From assembly GCA_020025825.1 (NCBI GenBank), contig JAHHRL010000001.1:186001-250000 (forward strand): a stretch of 64,000 nt of DNA, given 5' to 3'. The number at the start of each line of letters is the position of its first letter. The stretch's first letter is position 1. A model generated the notes under the pieces. The model searched no databases. It was not told where the DNA came from and saw only the letters and a list, made by a program, of their open reading frames with translations. The position numbers were made by a program, and so were the translations under genes. This stretch comes from Faecalibacterium sp. (GTDB lineage Bacteria > Bacillota > Clostridia > Oscillospirales > Ruminococcaceae). Positions 33,265 to 41,943 of this stretch are shown here, in pieces.

Positions 33265-33445
33265 AGCCGAGTAAAGAAAGCAGCAATCGGCTATATGTCA
33301 GCCGCGCTCGCCTTGTTGGCAGCTTTGTCACGGGCTATCAGACTAGCTACATTTGTGTAGATTTAGGTGATATTGCGCGGCTGCCCGTTTGGGTGGCCGC
33401 GTTTGCTTTACTAATGATTCAGTATTGTTATGGAGGTGTATTCCA
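33263..33445 (+). promoter_or_regulatory. structured leader of infC operon (L20-leader candidate)
   Basis: The leader contains an 8-bp repeat ATAGCCGA/TCGGCTAT (33263-33294), a stem around CTACATTTGTGTAG (about 33344-33358), and an 11-bp hairpin CGCGGCTGCCC (33376-33386) / GGGTGGCCGCG (33391-33401) followed by TTTGCTTT. In Firmicutes this operon is held down by L20 through leader attenuation, and position, length and terminal hairpin fit. Homology to the known L20 leader was not testable here. Confidence 0.6.
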
Positions 33446-33973
33446 ATCGCTACCGCAGGAAAATCTAAGGAAACGGAAATCAATGAGGGCATCCGCGACC
33501 GCGAAGTTCGCGTAATTGGCGCAGACGGCGCTCAGCTGGGTGTTATGTCCACTCGTGACGCTCTGGCTGCTGCTGAAGCAGCAGGCTTGGATCTGGTTAA
33601 GATCGCACCGCAGGCTGTACCCCCGGTGTGCAAGATTCTGGATTACGGTAAGTACCGTTTCGAGAAACAAAAGAGGGAAAAGGAAGCCAAGAAGAATCAG
33701 AAGGTTATCGAAGTTAAGGAAGTTCGTCTTTCTTTGAACATCGATACCAATGACTTCAATACCAAGGTGAATCAGGCTGCAAAGTTTATTGCAAGCGGTC
33801 ACAAGGTAAAGGCATCAATCCGTTTCCGCGGTCGTGAGATGGCACACACCGCCCTGGGCGCTGAGGTTATGCGTAACTTCGCTCAGGCATTAACGGGCGC
33901 TGCGTCCGATAAGCCCCCCGTAATGGAGGGCCGCACCATGACGATGCTGTTTAGCCCCAGTTCGAACAAGTAA
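33446..33973 (+). CDS. infC: translation initiation factor IF-3, ATC start
   Basis: IF-3 of 175 residues. It keeps 30S subunits apart from 50S and rejects poor initiation codons. The N-domain contains NEGIRDREVRVIGADGAQLG and PPVCKILDYGKYRFEK, the C-domain EVRLSLNIDTNDFNTK, KASIRFRGREM and MLFSP. No ATG, GTG or TTG fits: GGAGGTG (33432-33438) is spaced 7 nt from ATC at 33446. Non-AUG starts (ATT/ATC/ATA) on infC are a known autoregulatory device, since IF-3 lowers initiation at them. It heads the infC-rpmI-rplT operon. Confidence 0.93.
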   Translation: MATAGKSKETEINEGIRDREVRVIGADGAQLGVMSTRDALAAAEAAGLDLVKIAPQAVPPVCKILDYGKYRFEKQKREKEAKKNQKVIEVKEVRLSLNIDTNDFNTKVNQAAKFIASGHKVKASIRFRGREMAHTALGAEVMRNFAQALTGAASDKPPVMEGRTMTMLFSPSSNK

Positions 33974-33993
33974 ACTTTAGGAGGACACACAAA

Positions 33994-34200
33994 ATGGCTA
34001 AGATGAAACTGAAGACTCTGTCCGGCGCAAAGAAGCGCTTTAAGATGACCAAGAACGGCAAGATCAAGCGCGGTCACGCTTACCGCCGTCACATCCTGAC
34101 CAAGAAGACCACCAAGACCACTCGTGGCTACCGTCAGCCCAACTACGTTGATGTTACCAACGTTGCTGCAGTTAAGCGTATGCTGCCCTACGGCTGCTAA
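33994..34200 (+). CDS. rpmI: 50S ribosomal protein L35
   Basis: The 68-residue, very basic L35 with KMKLKTLSGAKKRFKMTKNG in the N-terminus and a HILTKKTTK loop. AGGAGG lies 9 nt before the ATG, 20 nt after infC. It stands between infC and rplT as in nearly all bacteria and assembles on the 23S rRNA. Confidence 0.97.
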   Translation: MAKMKLKTLSGAKKRFKMTKNGKIKRGHAYRRHILTKKTTKTTRGYRQPNYVDVTNVAAVKRMLPYGC

Positions 34201-34253
34201 GCTTTAGACCGAATTTGACTTTTTACTTGGAATCATAAAGGAGATAAAATACA

Positions 34254-34604
34254 ATGGCACGTATTAAGGGCGCAACCATGACTCACAAACGTCGCAAGAA
34301 GATGCTGAAGCTGGCTAAGGGCTTCTACGGCTCCAAGAGCAAGCACTTTAAGATGGCTAAGCAGCAGGTTATGAAGAGCGGCAACTACGCTCTGGCTGGC
34401 CGCCGCATGAAGAAGCGTCAGTTCCGTAACCTGTGGATCACCCGTATCAACAATGCAGTTCGTCCTCTGGGCATGAACTACAGCACCTTCATGGCAGGCC
34501 TGAAGAAGTCCGGCATCGAGCTGAACCGCAAGATGCTGAGCGAAATGGCTATCAACGATCCTAAGAGCTTCGAGGCTCTGGTCGCTTCCGTCAAGAACGC
34601 TTAA
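34254..34604 (+). CDS. rplT: 50S ribosomal protein L20
   Basis: The 116-residue L20, needed for early 50S assembly and for leader-mediated repression of its own operon in Firmicutes. The long basic N-terminal extension (THKRRKKMLKLAKGFYGSKS) and RQFRNLWITRINNAVR are diagnostic, and the C-terminal globular part is the RNA-binding regulatory domain. AAGGAGA lies about 9 nt before the ATG. Last gene of infC-rpmI-rplT, followed by a hairpin. Confidence 0.97.
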   Translation: MARIKGATMTHKRRKKMLKLAKGFYGSKSKHFKMAKQQVMKSGNYALAGRRMKKRQFRNLWITRINNAVRPLGMNYSTFMAGLKKSGIELNRKMLSEMAINDPKSFEALVASVKNA

Positions 34605-34646
34605 TTATAAGCCGGGCGGTAAAAACCAAACAAGCAAAACAAAGCA

Positions 34647-34676
34647 GACGCCCGCATACACGCGGGCGTCACTTTT
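34647..34676 (+). terminator. terminator of the infC operon
   Basis: GACGCCCGC (34647-34655) pairs with GCGGGCGTC (34662-34670); only a short ACTTTT follows, so it may leak into the next gene. Confidence 0.7.
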
Positions 34677-34737
34677 GCATTATGGGGTATTTATTGGGGT
34701 AAATGCCTCTATATGCAAGGAAAGGCCGGTGGATCCT

Positions 34738-35526
34738 ATGCAGGAAACCCCCATCATCACCAGCCGTGACAACGCAAAAATTAAATACGCCTGCAAGTTG
34801 GCAGGTAGCGCAGCCTTCCGTCAAAGCGAAAATGCTTTTCTGGCGGAGGGCTTAAAGCTCTGCCCGGAACTTGCAAAAGGCACTACTCTAAAGGTATTAT
34901 ATTATACCGAGCGTGCCTTGGAAAAAGCGCCGGAGCTGGCGGCGCTTCCGGGCGAGCATTACCTGATTCAGGAACACGTAGCGGAAAAACTGGCAGGCGT
35001 ACAAGCCAACCAGGGTGTTTTCGCTGTGTTTGAAATTCCGCAATGCAGTGTAGACCTGTTAAAAGCCGGCGGCCGTTATCTGGCCTTAGAGCGTGTACAG
35101 GACCCGGGCAATGTGGGTACACTGCTGCGCAGTGCAGCAGCCTTTGGCTTTGATGCCGTTATTTTAGGACCGGGCTGCGCCTCTCCTTGGAGCGGCAAAA
35201 CGCTGCGTGCCTCTATGGGCGCAGCAGTACGTGTGCCGGTAATTGAAGTACAAAGCATGACCGATACCATTGCGCTTTTGCGTGAAAAGGGTGTGGCATG
35301 CCTTGCAGCAGCGCTGTATAACTCTCAGCTGCTGTCTGCGGTTTCGCAGCAGCAGCCGGGCGGTGTATGTGTCGTAATTGGCAGCGAGGGACAAGGATTA
35401 ACACAGGAAACAGTGGATGCCTGCGATAGTGCAGTGCGTATCCCCATGACGGACCGAGCCGAAAGCTTGAACGCCGGTATTGCCGGCAGCGTACTGCTTT
35501 GGCACTTCCGAGGAGAGGGCTTGTGA
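34738..35526 (+). CDS. SpoU-family RNA 2'-O-methyltransferase (YsgA-like)
   Basis: A 262-residue TrmH/SpoU methyltransferase that puts a methyl group on a ribose 2'-OH of rRNA or tRNA. The N-terminal substrate-binding domain holds ITSRDNAKIKYACKL; the knotted SAM domain shows the three motifs LALERVQDPGNVGTLLRSAA, VVIGSEGQGL and IPMTDRAESLNAGIAGSVL. The start at 34738 (MQETP) is used because family homology begins there; the ribosome site is only modest (GGTGG). It follows rplT as ysgA does in Bacillus. The exact RNA target is unknown. Stop overlaps the dprA start by 4 nt. Confidence 0.9.
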   Translation: MQETPIITSRDNAKIKYACKLAGSAAFRQSENAFLAEGLKLCPELAKGTTLKVLYYTERALEKAPELAALPGEHYLIQEHVAEKLAGVQANQGVFAVFEIPQCSVDLLKAGGRYLALERVQDPGNVGTLLRSAAAFGFDAVILGPGCASPWSGKTLRASMGAAVRVPVIEVQSMTDTIALLREKGVACLAAALYNSQLLSAVSQQQPGGVCVVIGSEGQGLTQETVDACDSAVRIPMTDRAESLNAGIAGSVLLWHFRGEGL

Positions 35527-36695
35527 TTGCGCCGGAAACGCCGCTGGAATATTTGGCGGAGTATGGGCAGCTGCCGGAAAAAGAAACAACATACGAGCCC
35601 GTGCTTTATTGGATTTGGCTGGCGGAGCTGCTGGGCCCGGCAAATACCCATGCAGGCACCCTGCTGGATATTTATGGCTCCGCTAAGGCTGTATGGGAGG
35701 ACCGTGATAGCCAATGCTTTGCAAAAAGTATTGGCACAGCAGCGCTGCACCGCTGGCAGGCACAGCCTACTACACCGGCAGATTTTGCTCCATTGGCAGC
35801 GCAGTGCGACGAACTGGGTGTACAGGTGATTACCTTTGAGGATGCGGACTATCCGCTGGCACTTTCCCGTGTGGCGGACCCGCCGCTGGTGCTGTACTGT
35901 ACAGGAGATGTGCGCTATCTGAATGCACACAATACCGTGGGCATGGTAGGCGCACGCAAGCCCACTTCTTACGGCGTTTCCGCAGCACAGGACTTTGGCA
36001 AGGCGCTTGCCCAAAACGGTGCAGTAATTGTAAGCGGTCTGGCAGACGGTTTGGACAGTGTGTGCCACCGGGCTGCCGTACAGGCAGGTACCCCAACCAT
36101 TGGTGTGCTGGGGGTGCCTGTTAACAAAACTTACCCTGCAACCAATGCCAACCTGCGCCGGCAGATGGAACAAAATGGTACCGTGATAAGTGAGTATCCC
36201 CCCGGGGCAAACTGTGATTATCGGGCGAGTTTTTTACAGCGCAACCGCATCATTGCAGCGCTATCTAAAGTGCTGGTAGTGCTGGAGGCACGGGAGCGCA
36301 GTGGAACGATGAGTACCGTAGGGCACGCACAGCGCTATGGCAAAACCGTTTATGCAGTGCCCGGCAGTATTTACTCCCCCTTGTCTGTGGGTACAAATGC
36401 CCTGCTGCGGGACGGACGAGCACGCATGGCACTGACTGCGCAGGACATTATGGAGCAATTAGAACTTGCTCCTGCTAAAAAAGATGAATCCGTTGCTTCG
36501 GCTGAGGCGCCAACCCTGCCTCTTTCGGATAAAGCACAAAAGGTTTTGAGTTTTATTGGTGCACGGCCGGTCGGTTTGGAAGAACTGGCCGAAAAAACAC
36601 AGCTGCCTATTGGTGCGCTGCTGGTGGCATTAACAAGCTTGGAGCTGGCAGGCTGGATTTTATCTCAGCCGGGGCAGCGTTATATTTTAAAATAA
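35523..36695 (+). CDS. dprA: DNA processing protein DprA (Smf)
   Basis: A 390-residue DprA, which loads RecA on incoming single strands during transformation. The Rossmann core is clear: DADYPLALSRVADPPLVLYCTGD, VGMVGARKPTSYG, VSGLADGLDSVCHRAA, SEYPPGANCDYRASFLQRNRIIA in part, and VLEARERSGTMSTVGHAQRYGK. The C-terminal 70 residues form a winged-helix (DprA_WH). GTG at 35523 overlaps the preceding TGA (GTGA); GAGGAGAGG lies upstream. Sits before topA and trmFO, a common Firmicute order. Competence genes beyond this one are not seen. Confidence 0.95.
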   Translation: MIAPETPLEYLAEYGQLPEKETTYEPVLYWIWLAELLGPANTHAGTLLDIYGSAKAVWEDRDSQCFAKSIGTAALHRWQAQPTTPADFAPLAAQCDELGVQVITFEDADYPLALSRVADPPLVLYCTGDVRYLNAHNTVGMVGARKPTSYGVSAAQDFGKALAQNGAVIVSGLADGLDSVCHRAAVQAGTPTIGVLGVPVNKTYPATNANLRRQMEQNGTVISEYPPGANCDYRASFLQRNRIIAALSKVLVVLEARERSGTMSTVGHAQRYGKTVYAVPGSIYSPLSVGTNALLRDGRARMALTAQDIMEQLELAPAKKDESVASAEAPTLPLSDKAQKVLSFIGARPVGLEELAEKTQLPIGALLVALTSLELAGWILSQPGQRYILK

Positions 36696-36729
36696 CCTCT
36701 ATCCCAATGCAAAGCGAGGAAATAAAGCA

Positions 36730-38820
36730 ATGGCAAAATTAGTGATTGTGGAGTCGCCTGCAAAGGCAAAAACCATCGGAAAGTATCTGGGAAAAGATTA
36801 TACGGTTACGGCCAGCATGGGTCATATCCGTGATTTGCCCGCATCACAGCTGGGCATTGATGTGGATAATAACTACGAGCCGCAATATATCAACATTAAA
36901 GGTAAGCAAAAGCTGATTAAAGAACTGAAAGCCGCCGCCAAAAAGTCGGACGGCGTATTGCTTGCAACTGACCCGGACCGTGAAGGTGAAGCAATTAGCT
37001 GGCATTTGGCAAATGTGCTGGGGCTGGACCCCACGGATTGCAACCGTGTAACATTCGATGAGATTACCAAAAAAGGCGTTAAAGAAGGCATGGCACACCC
37101 CCGTGCAATCTATCAGGACTTGGTAGATGCACAGCAGGCACGCCGTGTACTGGACCGTCTGGTTGGCTATAAGCTCAGCCCGTTCTTGTGGCGTAAAATT
37201 CGCCGTGGCTTGTCCGCAGGACGTGTGCAGAGCGTAGCTGTGCGCCTGATTGACGACCGTGAAAAGGAAATCGAAGCCTTTGTGCCGGAGGAATACTGGA
37301 ACGTGGACGCAACGCTGGCTTCCGGCGGTAAAAAGTTTACCGCACGTTTGCACAGTGATGTTTCCGGCAATAAGCTTTTGCCCAAAACCGAGGCAGAGGC
37401 CCGTGCTATTGAAAAAGGTCTGGAAAATGCGGTGTATACCGTATCTGAGCTGAAAAAGGGCCAGCGTGCAAAGGCACCTACCCCGCCGTTTATCACCAGT
37501 ACCTTGCAGCAGGAGGCAAGCCGCCGCTTGGGCTTTACCGCAACCCGTACCATGCGTGCAGCGCAGGCTTTGTACGAAGGTGTGGAAATTGCAGGCCACG
37601 GTACGGTTGGTTTGATTACCTATATGCGTACAGACAGCCTGCGTGTGTCTGACGAGGCAGTTGCAGCGGCACGTGAGTTTATCACCGGCACGTATGGCGA
37701 TGCGTATGTGTGCCCCAATAAGCGCACATGGAAAACACGCAATGCAGCCAATGCACAGGATGCCCACGAAGCGATTCGCCCCTCTATGCCCGGCCTGACA
37801 CCGGACGAGGTGGATAAGAGTATCAACGGCGATACGGCAAAGCTGTACCGCATGATTTGGAGCCGCTTTATGGCCAGCCAGATGGCAGACTGCCAGATGG
37901 ATACCGTTGGCGTAACCGTAACTGCTGCGGACTATCGCTTTAAGGCAAGCGGCTTTACCGTTACCTTTGATGGTTTTACCGTCCTGTACGAGGAAGCTAC
38001 CGAGGAAAAGGAAAAGAAAGAAACTGCTTTGCCGCCGCTGACCGAGGGACAGGTGTTGAAGCTGCAAGCACTGACCAGTGAGCAAAAGTTTACCCAGCCG
38101 CCTGCACGCTACACCGAGGCAAGCCTGATTCGTGCACTGGAAGAAAACGGCATCGGCCGCCCCTCTACCTATGCACCTATCATTACTACCATTATCGACC
38201 GCGGCTACGTAGAGCGTGAAGCTAAAAAGCTCAAGCCCACCTTGCTGGGCCGTACCGTTGACGGCCTGATGCTGGAGCAGTTCCCCAATATTGTGGACGT
38301 GGACTTCTCCGCACAGATGGAAAAGAATCTGGATAAAGTAGAAAACGGCAGCGAACAGTGGCGTGAAGTTGTAGACGAGTTTTATAAAAAGTTTGATGCC
38401 AGCCTGCAGGCAGCGGAAACTGCTATGGAGGGCAAAAAAATCAAAGTGCCGGATGAACCCAGCGGCGAAATCTGCGAACTGTGCGGAAAGCCCATGGTTA
38501 TCAAGACCGGACGCTACGGCAAGTTCTTGGCTTGCTCCGGTTTCCCGGATTGCCGCAATGCCAAACGTCTGGTAAAAGACACCGGCGGTTTGTGCCCCAA
38601 GTGCGGCGGACGCATGCTGCAGCGCAAGAGCGCAAAGGGACGTATCTACTATGGCTGCGAAAACTATCCTAAGTGCGAGTTTATGACTTGGGACGAGCCG
38701 GTGCCTACTAAGTGTGAGCACTGCGGTGCAACGATGTTCCGTAAGGGGCAGCGCCTGTACTGCGCAAAGGGCGGCTGTGGGTTTGTTATGGCAGTACCGA
38801 AAGGCGGAAATAATCAATGA
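36730..38820 (+). CDS. topA: DNA topoisomerase I
   Basis: Type IA topoisomerase of 696 residues that relaxes negative supercoils. TOPRIM begins at KLVIVESPAKAKTIGKYLG with acidic DPDREGEAI near residue 80-88; the nucleophile is Tyr298 in LITYMRTDS. After about residue 575 come three zinc-ribbon repeats with Cys pairs: CELCGKP, CPKCGGR and CEHCGAT, each closed by a second Cys pair (ACSGFPDC, GCENYPKC, YCAKGGC). GAGGAAATAAAGC precedes the ATG. The stop overlaps the trmFO start by ATGA. Confidence 0.97.
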   Translation: MAKLVIVESPAKAKTIGKYLGKDYTVTASMGHIRDLPASQLGIDVDNNYEPQYINIKGKQKLIKELKAAAKKSDGVLLATDPDREGEAISWHLANVLGLDPTDCNRVTFDEITKKGVKEGMAHPRAIYQDLVDAQQARRVLDRLVGYKLSPFLWRKIRRGLSAGRVQSVAVRLIDDREKEIEAFVPEEYWNVDATLASGGKKFTARLHSDVSGNKLLPKTEAEARAIEKGLENAVYTVSELKKGQRAKAPTPPFITSTLQQEASRRLGFTATRTMRAAQALYEGVEIAGHGTVGLITYMRTDSLRVSDEAVAAAREFITGTYGDAYVCPNKRTWKTRNAANAQDAHEAIRPSMPGLTPDEVDKSINGDTAKLYRMIWSRFMASQMADCQMDTVGVTVTAADYRFKASGFTVTFDGFTVLYEEATEEKEKKETALPPLTEGQVLKLQALTSEQKFTQPPARYTEASLIRALEENGIGRPSTYAPIITTIIDRGYVEREAKKLKPTLLGRTVDGLMLEQFPNIVDVDFSAQMEKNLDKVENGSEQWREVVDEFYKKFDASLQAAETAMEGKKIKVPDEPSGEICELCGKPMVIKTGRYGKFLACSGFPDCRNAKRLVKDTGGLCPKCGGRMLQRKSAKGRIYYGCENYPKCEFMTWDEPVPTKCEHCGATMFRKGQRLYCAKGGCGFVMAVPKGGNNQ

Positions 38821-40172
38821 GTGAATACAAAGTAACGGTTTTGGGTGCGGGCTTGGCCGGCAGCGAAGCTGCATTATGGCTGGCATCGCAGGGCGTACAG
38901 GTAACACTGTACGAGCAAAAACCTGTGCGCTACTCCTGCGCCCATACCTCCGAAGGCTTTGCAGAGCTGATTTGCTCCAACAGCCTGAAAGCGGAGCGTT
39001 TGGACTCGGCTTCCGGCCTGCTGAAGGCAGAGATGCGTTTGATGGGCAGCCGCCTGTTGGACGCCGCCGAAACGGCACGTGTAGCGGCAGGCGGTGCATT
39101 GGCTGTAGACCGTGACCAGTTCAGTGCAGAAGTAACCCGCATGGTGGAGGCAGAGCCCAACATCACGGTGATTCGTGAGCCAATGGAAACCATCTCGGAG
39201 GATGCCCCCATTCTGGTTGCTACCGGTCCTTTGACAGACGGCAGCCTGGCAGAGGCAATTGCTGCATTGACAGGCGATGAAAAACTGAATTTTTACGATG
39301 CGGTTGCACCTATTGTTACTGCGGAAAGCCTGAACTACGATAAGGTGTTTGCGGCTTCTCGTTACGATAGAGGCGAGGCAGACTACCTGAACTGTCCTTT
39401 TAACAAGGCAGAGTATGAGGAGTTCCATGCTGCACTGGTTGGTGCCGAGCGTGCCCCGGTGCATGATTTTGATAAGCCGGCAGCAGAAGGCAACGTCCCC
39501 CAAAAGGACGGCGGATTGACTGTTTATGAAGGCTGTATGCCCATTGAGGTTATGGCAGGTCGTGGCGCCGATACCATGCGTTACGGCCCCTTGCGCCCGG
39601 TAGGTCTGAAAGACCCGAATACCGGACATCGCCCTTGGGCAAACGTGCAGCTGCGTGCCGAAAATAAAGAGCGCACCTTGTACAACATTGTGGGCTTCCA
39701 GACCAATTTGAAGTTTGGCGAGCAAAAGCGTGTGTTCTCTATGATTCCCGGCTTGGAAAATGCAGAGTTTGTGCGTTACGGTGTTATGCACCGCAATACG
39801 TTCCTGAACAGCCCCCATGTGCTGACGGACGGCCTAAATCTGCGTGAGCATCCTAACGTTTACTTTGCAGGCCAGATTACCGGCTTTGAAGGCTATATGG
39901 AAAGTGCGGCCTGCGGTTTGCTGGCAGCACGCAGCCTGTATGCCCGCCTGACCGGTAAGCAGTGGGTTGCACCCCCGATGGATACGATGTGCGGCGCCTT
40001 GGTGCGCTACATTACAAGCCCCAATAAGGACTTCCAGCCGATGGGCGCCAATATGGGTATTTTGCCTCCGCTGGAAAACCGCCCTCGTGATAAGCGGGAG
40101 CGCTACTTGGCCGTAGCAAATCGAGCTGTGGCCAGCTTTGAAACTTGGGAGGAAGCTCGTAAAAACGGCTGA
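38817..40172 (+). CDS. trmFO: tRNA uracil-54 5-methyltransferase TrmFO (folate- and FAD-dependent)
   Basis: A 451-residue flavoprotein that methylates U54 of tRNA with methylene-THF. VLGAGLAGSEAALWLA is the FAD-binding GxGxxG loop; CSNSLKAERLDSASGLLK and NCPFNKAEYEEF are TrmFO signatures (the latter with the substrate-bound Cys), and GQITGFEGYMESAACGLLA lies in the C-terminal part. It overlaps topA by 4 nt, an arrangement known from Bacillus. It draws on the same one-carbon pool as fhs later in this window. Confidence 0.96.
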   Translation: MSEYKVTVLGAGLAGSEAALWLASQGVQVTLYEQKPVRYSCAHTSEGFAELICSNSLKAERLDSASGLLKAEMRLMGSRLLDAAETARVAAGGALAVDRDQFSAEVTRMVEAEPNITVIREPMETISEDAPILVATGPLTDGSLAEAIAALTGDEKLNFYDAVAPIVTAESLNYDKVFAASRYDRGEADYLNCPFNKAEYEEFHAALVGAERAPVHDFDKPAAEGNVPQKDGGLTVYEGCMPIEVMAGRGADTMRYGPLRPVGLKDPNTGHRPWANVQLRAENKERTLYNIVGFQTNLKFGEQKRVFSMIPGLENAEFVRYGVMHRNTFLNSPHVLTDGLNLREHPNVYFAGQITGFEGYMESAACGLLAARSLYARLTGKQWVAPPMDTMCGALVRYITSPNKDFQPMGANMGILPPLENRPRDKRERYLAVANRAVASFETWEEARKNG

Positions 40173-40199
40173 TACCCCACAGGAAGGGAGAAAACAAAA

Positions 40200-41246
40200 A
40201 TGAAGATTCTGCTGGATATGATGGGCGGCGACAATGCTCCTTTAGCTCCGCTGGAAGGTGCAGCACAGGTCATCAAAGCGCACAGCGATATTGAAATTGT
40301 AGGTTTGGGCGATGAGCAGGCAGTGCGTGCACTGGCACAGGAAAAAAATATCCCCCTAACCGGCATTACACTGGTAAACTGCACGCAGAATATTGAAATG
40401 GACGATGAGCCTGCACTGGCTATCCGCCGTAAGAAGGATTCTCCCACTGTAGTGGGCCTTAGTATGCTGCGTGATGGCGAAGGCGATGCCTTTGTTTCGG
40501 CCGGAAGTACAGGTGCGCTGCATGTTGGCTCCAGTTTGATTTTGCGTACCCTGAAAGGTATTAAGCGCCCTGCATTGGCATGCATGGTGCCCAGTAAGGA
40601 AAAAAACTATCTGCTTGTGGATTGCGGCGCAAATGCAGAGTGCCGTCCCGATATGCTGCAAGCATTTGGCATAATGGGTTCCTGCTACATGAATAAGGTA
40701 AACGGCGTGGCAGACCCTGTGGTCGGGCTTGCCAATAACGGTGCAGAGGAAACCAAGGGCCCGCCGCTGTATCAGCAGGCACATCAGCTGCTGAAGGAAA
40801 CCCCCGGCCTGAACTTTATGGGCAACATCGAGCCCCGTGATGTCCCGATGGGATATGCTGACGTAGTGGTGTGTGACGGCTTTACCGGCAACGTGATTCT
40901 GAAGATGACCGAGGGCATGGCAAAGATGATTCTTACCATTCTGAAAGGAATGTTCAAAAAGAACATCGGCGGTATGATTGCGGCACTTTTGCTGAAAAAG
41001 GATTTGTTCGCACTGAAAAAGCGTATGGACTCTGAGGAAGTAGGCGGTGCACCGCTGCTGGGCGCAAAGTGCCCGGTTATTAAGGCACACGGCTCCTCCA
41101 GCGGAAAAGCCATTAAAAACGCAATTTTGCAGGCCAAAACCTGTGTGGAAAAAGATTTGTGCGGAACCATGCAGGCGGCTCTAAACGAAATGAATGCACG
41201 TCAAAAAGCAACGGAACAAACAGCTTCCGCTGAATCGCAGGAGTGA
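40200..41246 (+). CDS. plsX: phosphate acyltransferase PlsX
   Basis: A 348-residue acyl-ACP:phosphate acyltransferase that begins phospholipid synthesis by making acyl phosphate. MKILLDMMGGDNAPLAPLEGA, SAGSTGAL, GANAECRPDMLQAFGIMG and VVCDGFTGNVILKMTEGM are family hallmarks; LKGIKRPALA and LGAKCPVIKAHGSSS complete the fold. GGAAGGGAG lies 8-9 nt before the ATG. In many Firmicutes fab genes and acpP lie between plsX and rnc; here rnc follows directly and no acpP is seen in the window. Confidence 0.96.
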   Translation: MKILLDMMGGDNAPLAPLEGAAQVIKAHSDIEIVGLGDEQAVRALAQEKNIPLTGITLVNCTQNIEMDDEPALAIRRKKDSPTVVGLSMLRDGEGDAFVSAGSTGALHVGSSLILRTLKGIKRPALACMVPSKEKNYLLVDCGANAECRPDMLQAFGIMGSCYMNKVNGVADPVVGLANNGAEETKGPPLYQQAHQLLKETPGLNFMGNIEPRDVPMGYADVVVCDGFTGNVILKMTEGMAKMILTILKGMFKKNIGGMIAALLLKKDLFALKKRMDSEEVGGAPLLGAKCPVIKAHGSSSGKAIKNAILQAKTCVEKDLCGTMQAALNEMNARQKATEQTASAESQE

Positions 41247-41257
41247 AGGAGCAAGTA

Positions 41258-41929
41258 ATGAGTCACCCTTTGGAAAATATCATTGGTTATCAATTCAAAA
41301 ATCCTAAGTTGCTGCTGACAGCGCTTACCCACACCAGCTACGCAAACGAAAGCCGTACCCCGGTACAGCATAACGAGCGTTTGGAGTTTTTAGGCGATAG
41401 TGTGTTGCAGCTCGTCAGTGCCGACCATTTATTCCATGCCTATGCCGACCGCCCGGAAGGCGATTTGACCCGTACCCGTGCAAGCCTTGTCAGCGAAGAT
41501 GCACTGTTTCAGTTTGCACAGGAAATTGATTTGGGCCAGCACCTGCGCTTGGGCAAAGGCGAGGAGCGCTGCGGCGGACGCACCCGCCCCAGCGTGGTAT
41601 CGGATGCGTTTGAAGCATTGATTGCAGCGCTGTATTTGGACGGCGGTATGGAAGTTGCCAAAAACTTTATTTTGCCCTTTATTACGGAGGGTAAGCACGC
41701 TGAGGCCGACTACAAAACCCGTTTGCAGGAGGTTGTGCAGGCTAACCCCGAAGAAAAGCTGCGTTATGTATTAGAGGGCGAAACAGGCCCTGACCATGAC
41801 AAGCGCTTTGTGGTAGGTGTGTATCTGAACTCCAACCGTGTGGCTAAAGGCGAAGGCCGCAGCAAAAAAGCAGCAGAACAGCACGCAGCCCGTGAGGCAC
41901 TTAAGCTGATGGGGCTTGTACAGGAATAA
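41258..41929 (+). CDS. rnc: ribonuclease III
   Basis: A 223-residue RNase III that cuts double-stranded RNA in rRNA and mRNA processing. The catalytic signature is NERLEFLGDSVLQL with the acidic residues of the metal site; a second is SDAFEALIAALYLDGG. The C-terminal dsRNA-binding domain (YKTRLQEVVQ to KKAAEQHAAREALKLMG) is complete. The ATG at 41258 is preferred because AAGGAG lies 6 nt before it; a GTG at 41243 overlapping the plsX stop is the alternative. It precedes smc and ftsY, a classic order. Confidence 0.95.
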   Translation: MSHPLENIIGYQFKNPKLLLTALTHTSYANESRTPVQHNERLEFLGDSVLQLVSADHLFHAYADRPEGDLTRTRASLVSEDALFQFAQEIDLGQHLRLGKGEERCGGRTRPSVVSDAFEALIAALYLDGGMEVAKNFILPFITEGKHAEADYKTRLQEVVQANPEEKLRYVLEGETGPDHDKRFVVGVYLNSNRVAKGEGRSKKAAEQHAAREALKLMGLVQE

Positions 41930-41943
41930 AAAAAGAGGAATCT

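Noticed and set aside
36844..39099. 751-residue minus-strand frame opposite topA and trmFO
   Set aside because: Shadow frame spanning two well-supported genes on the other strand.
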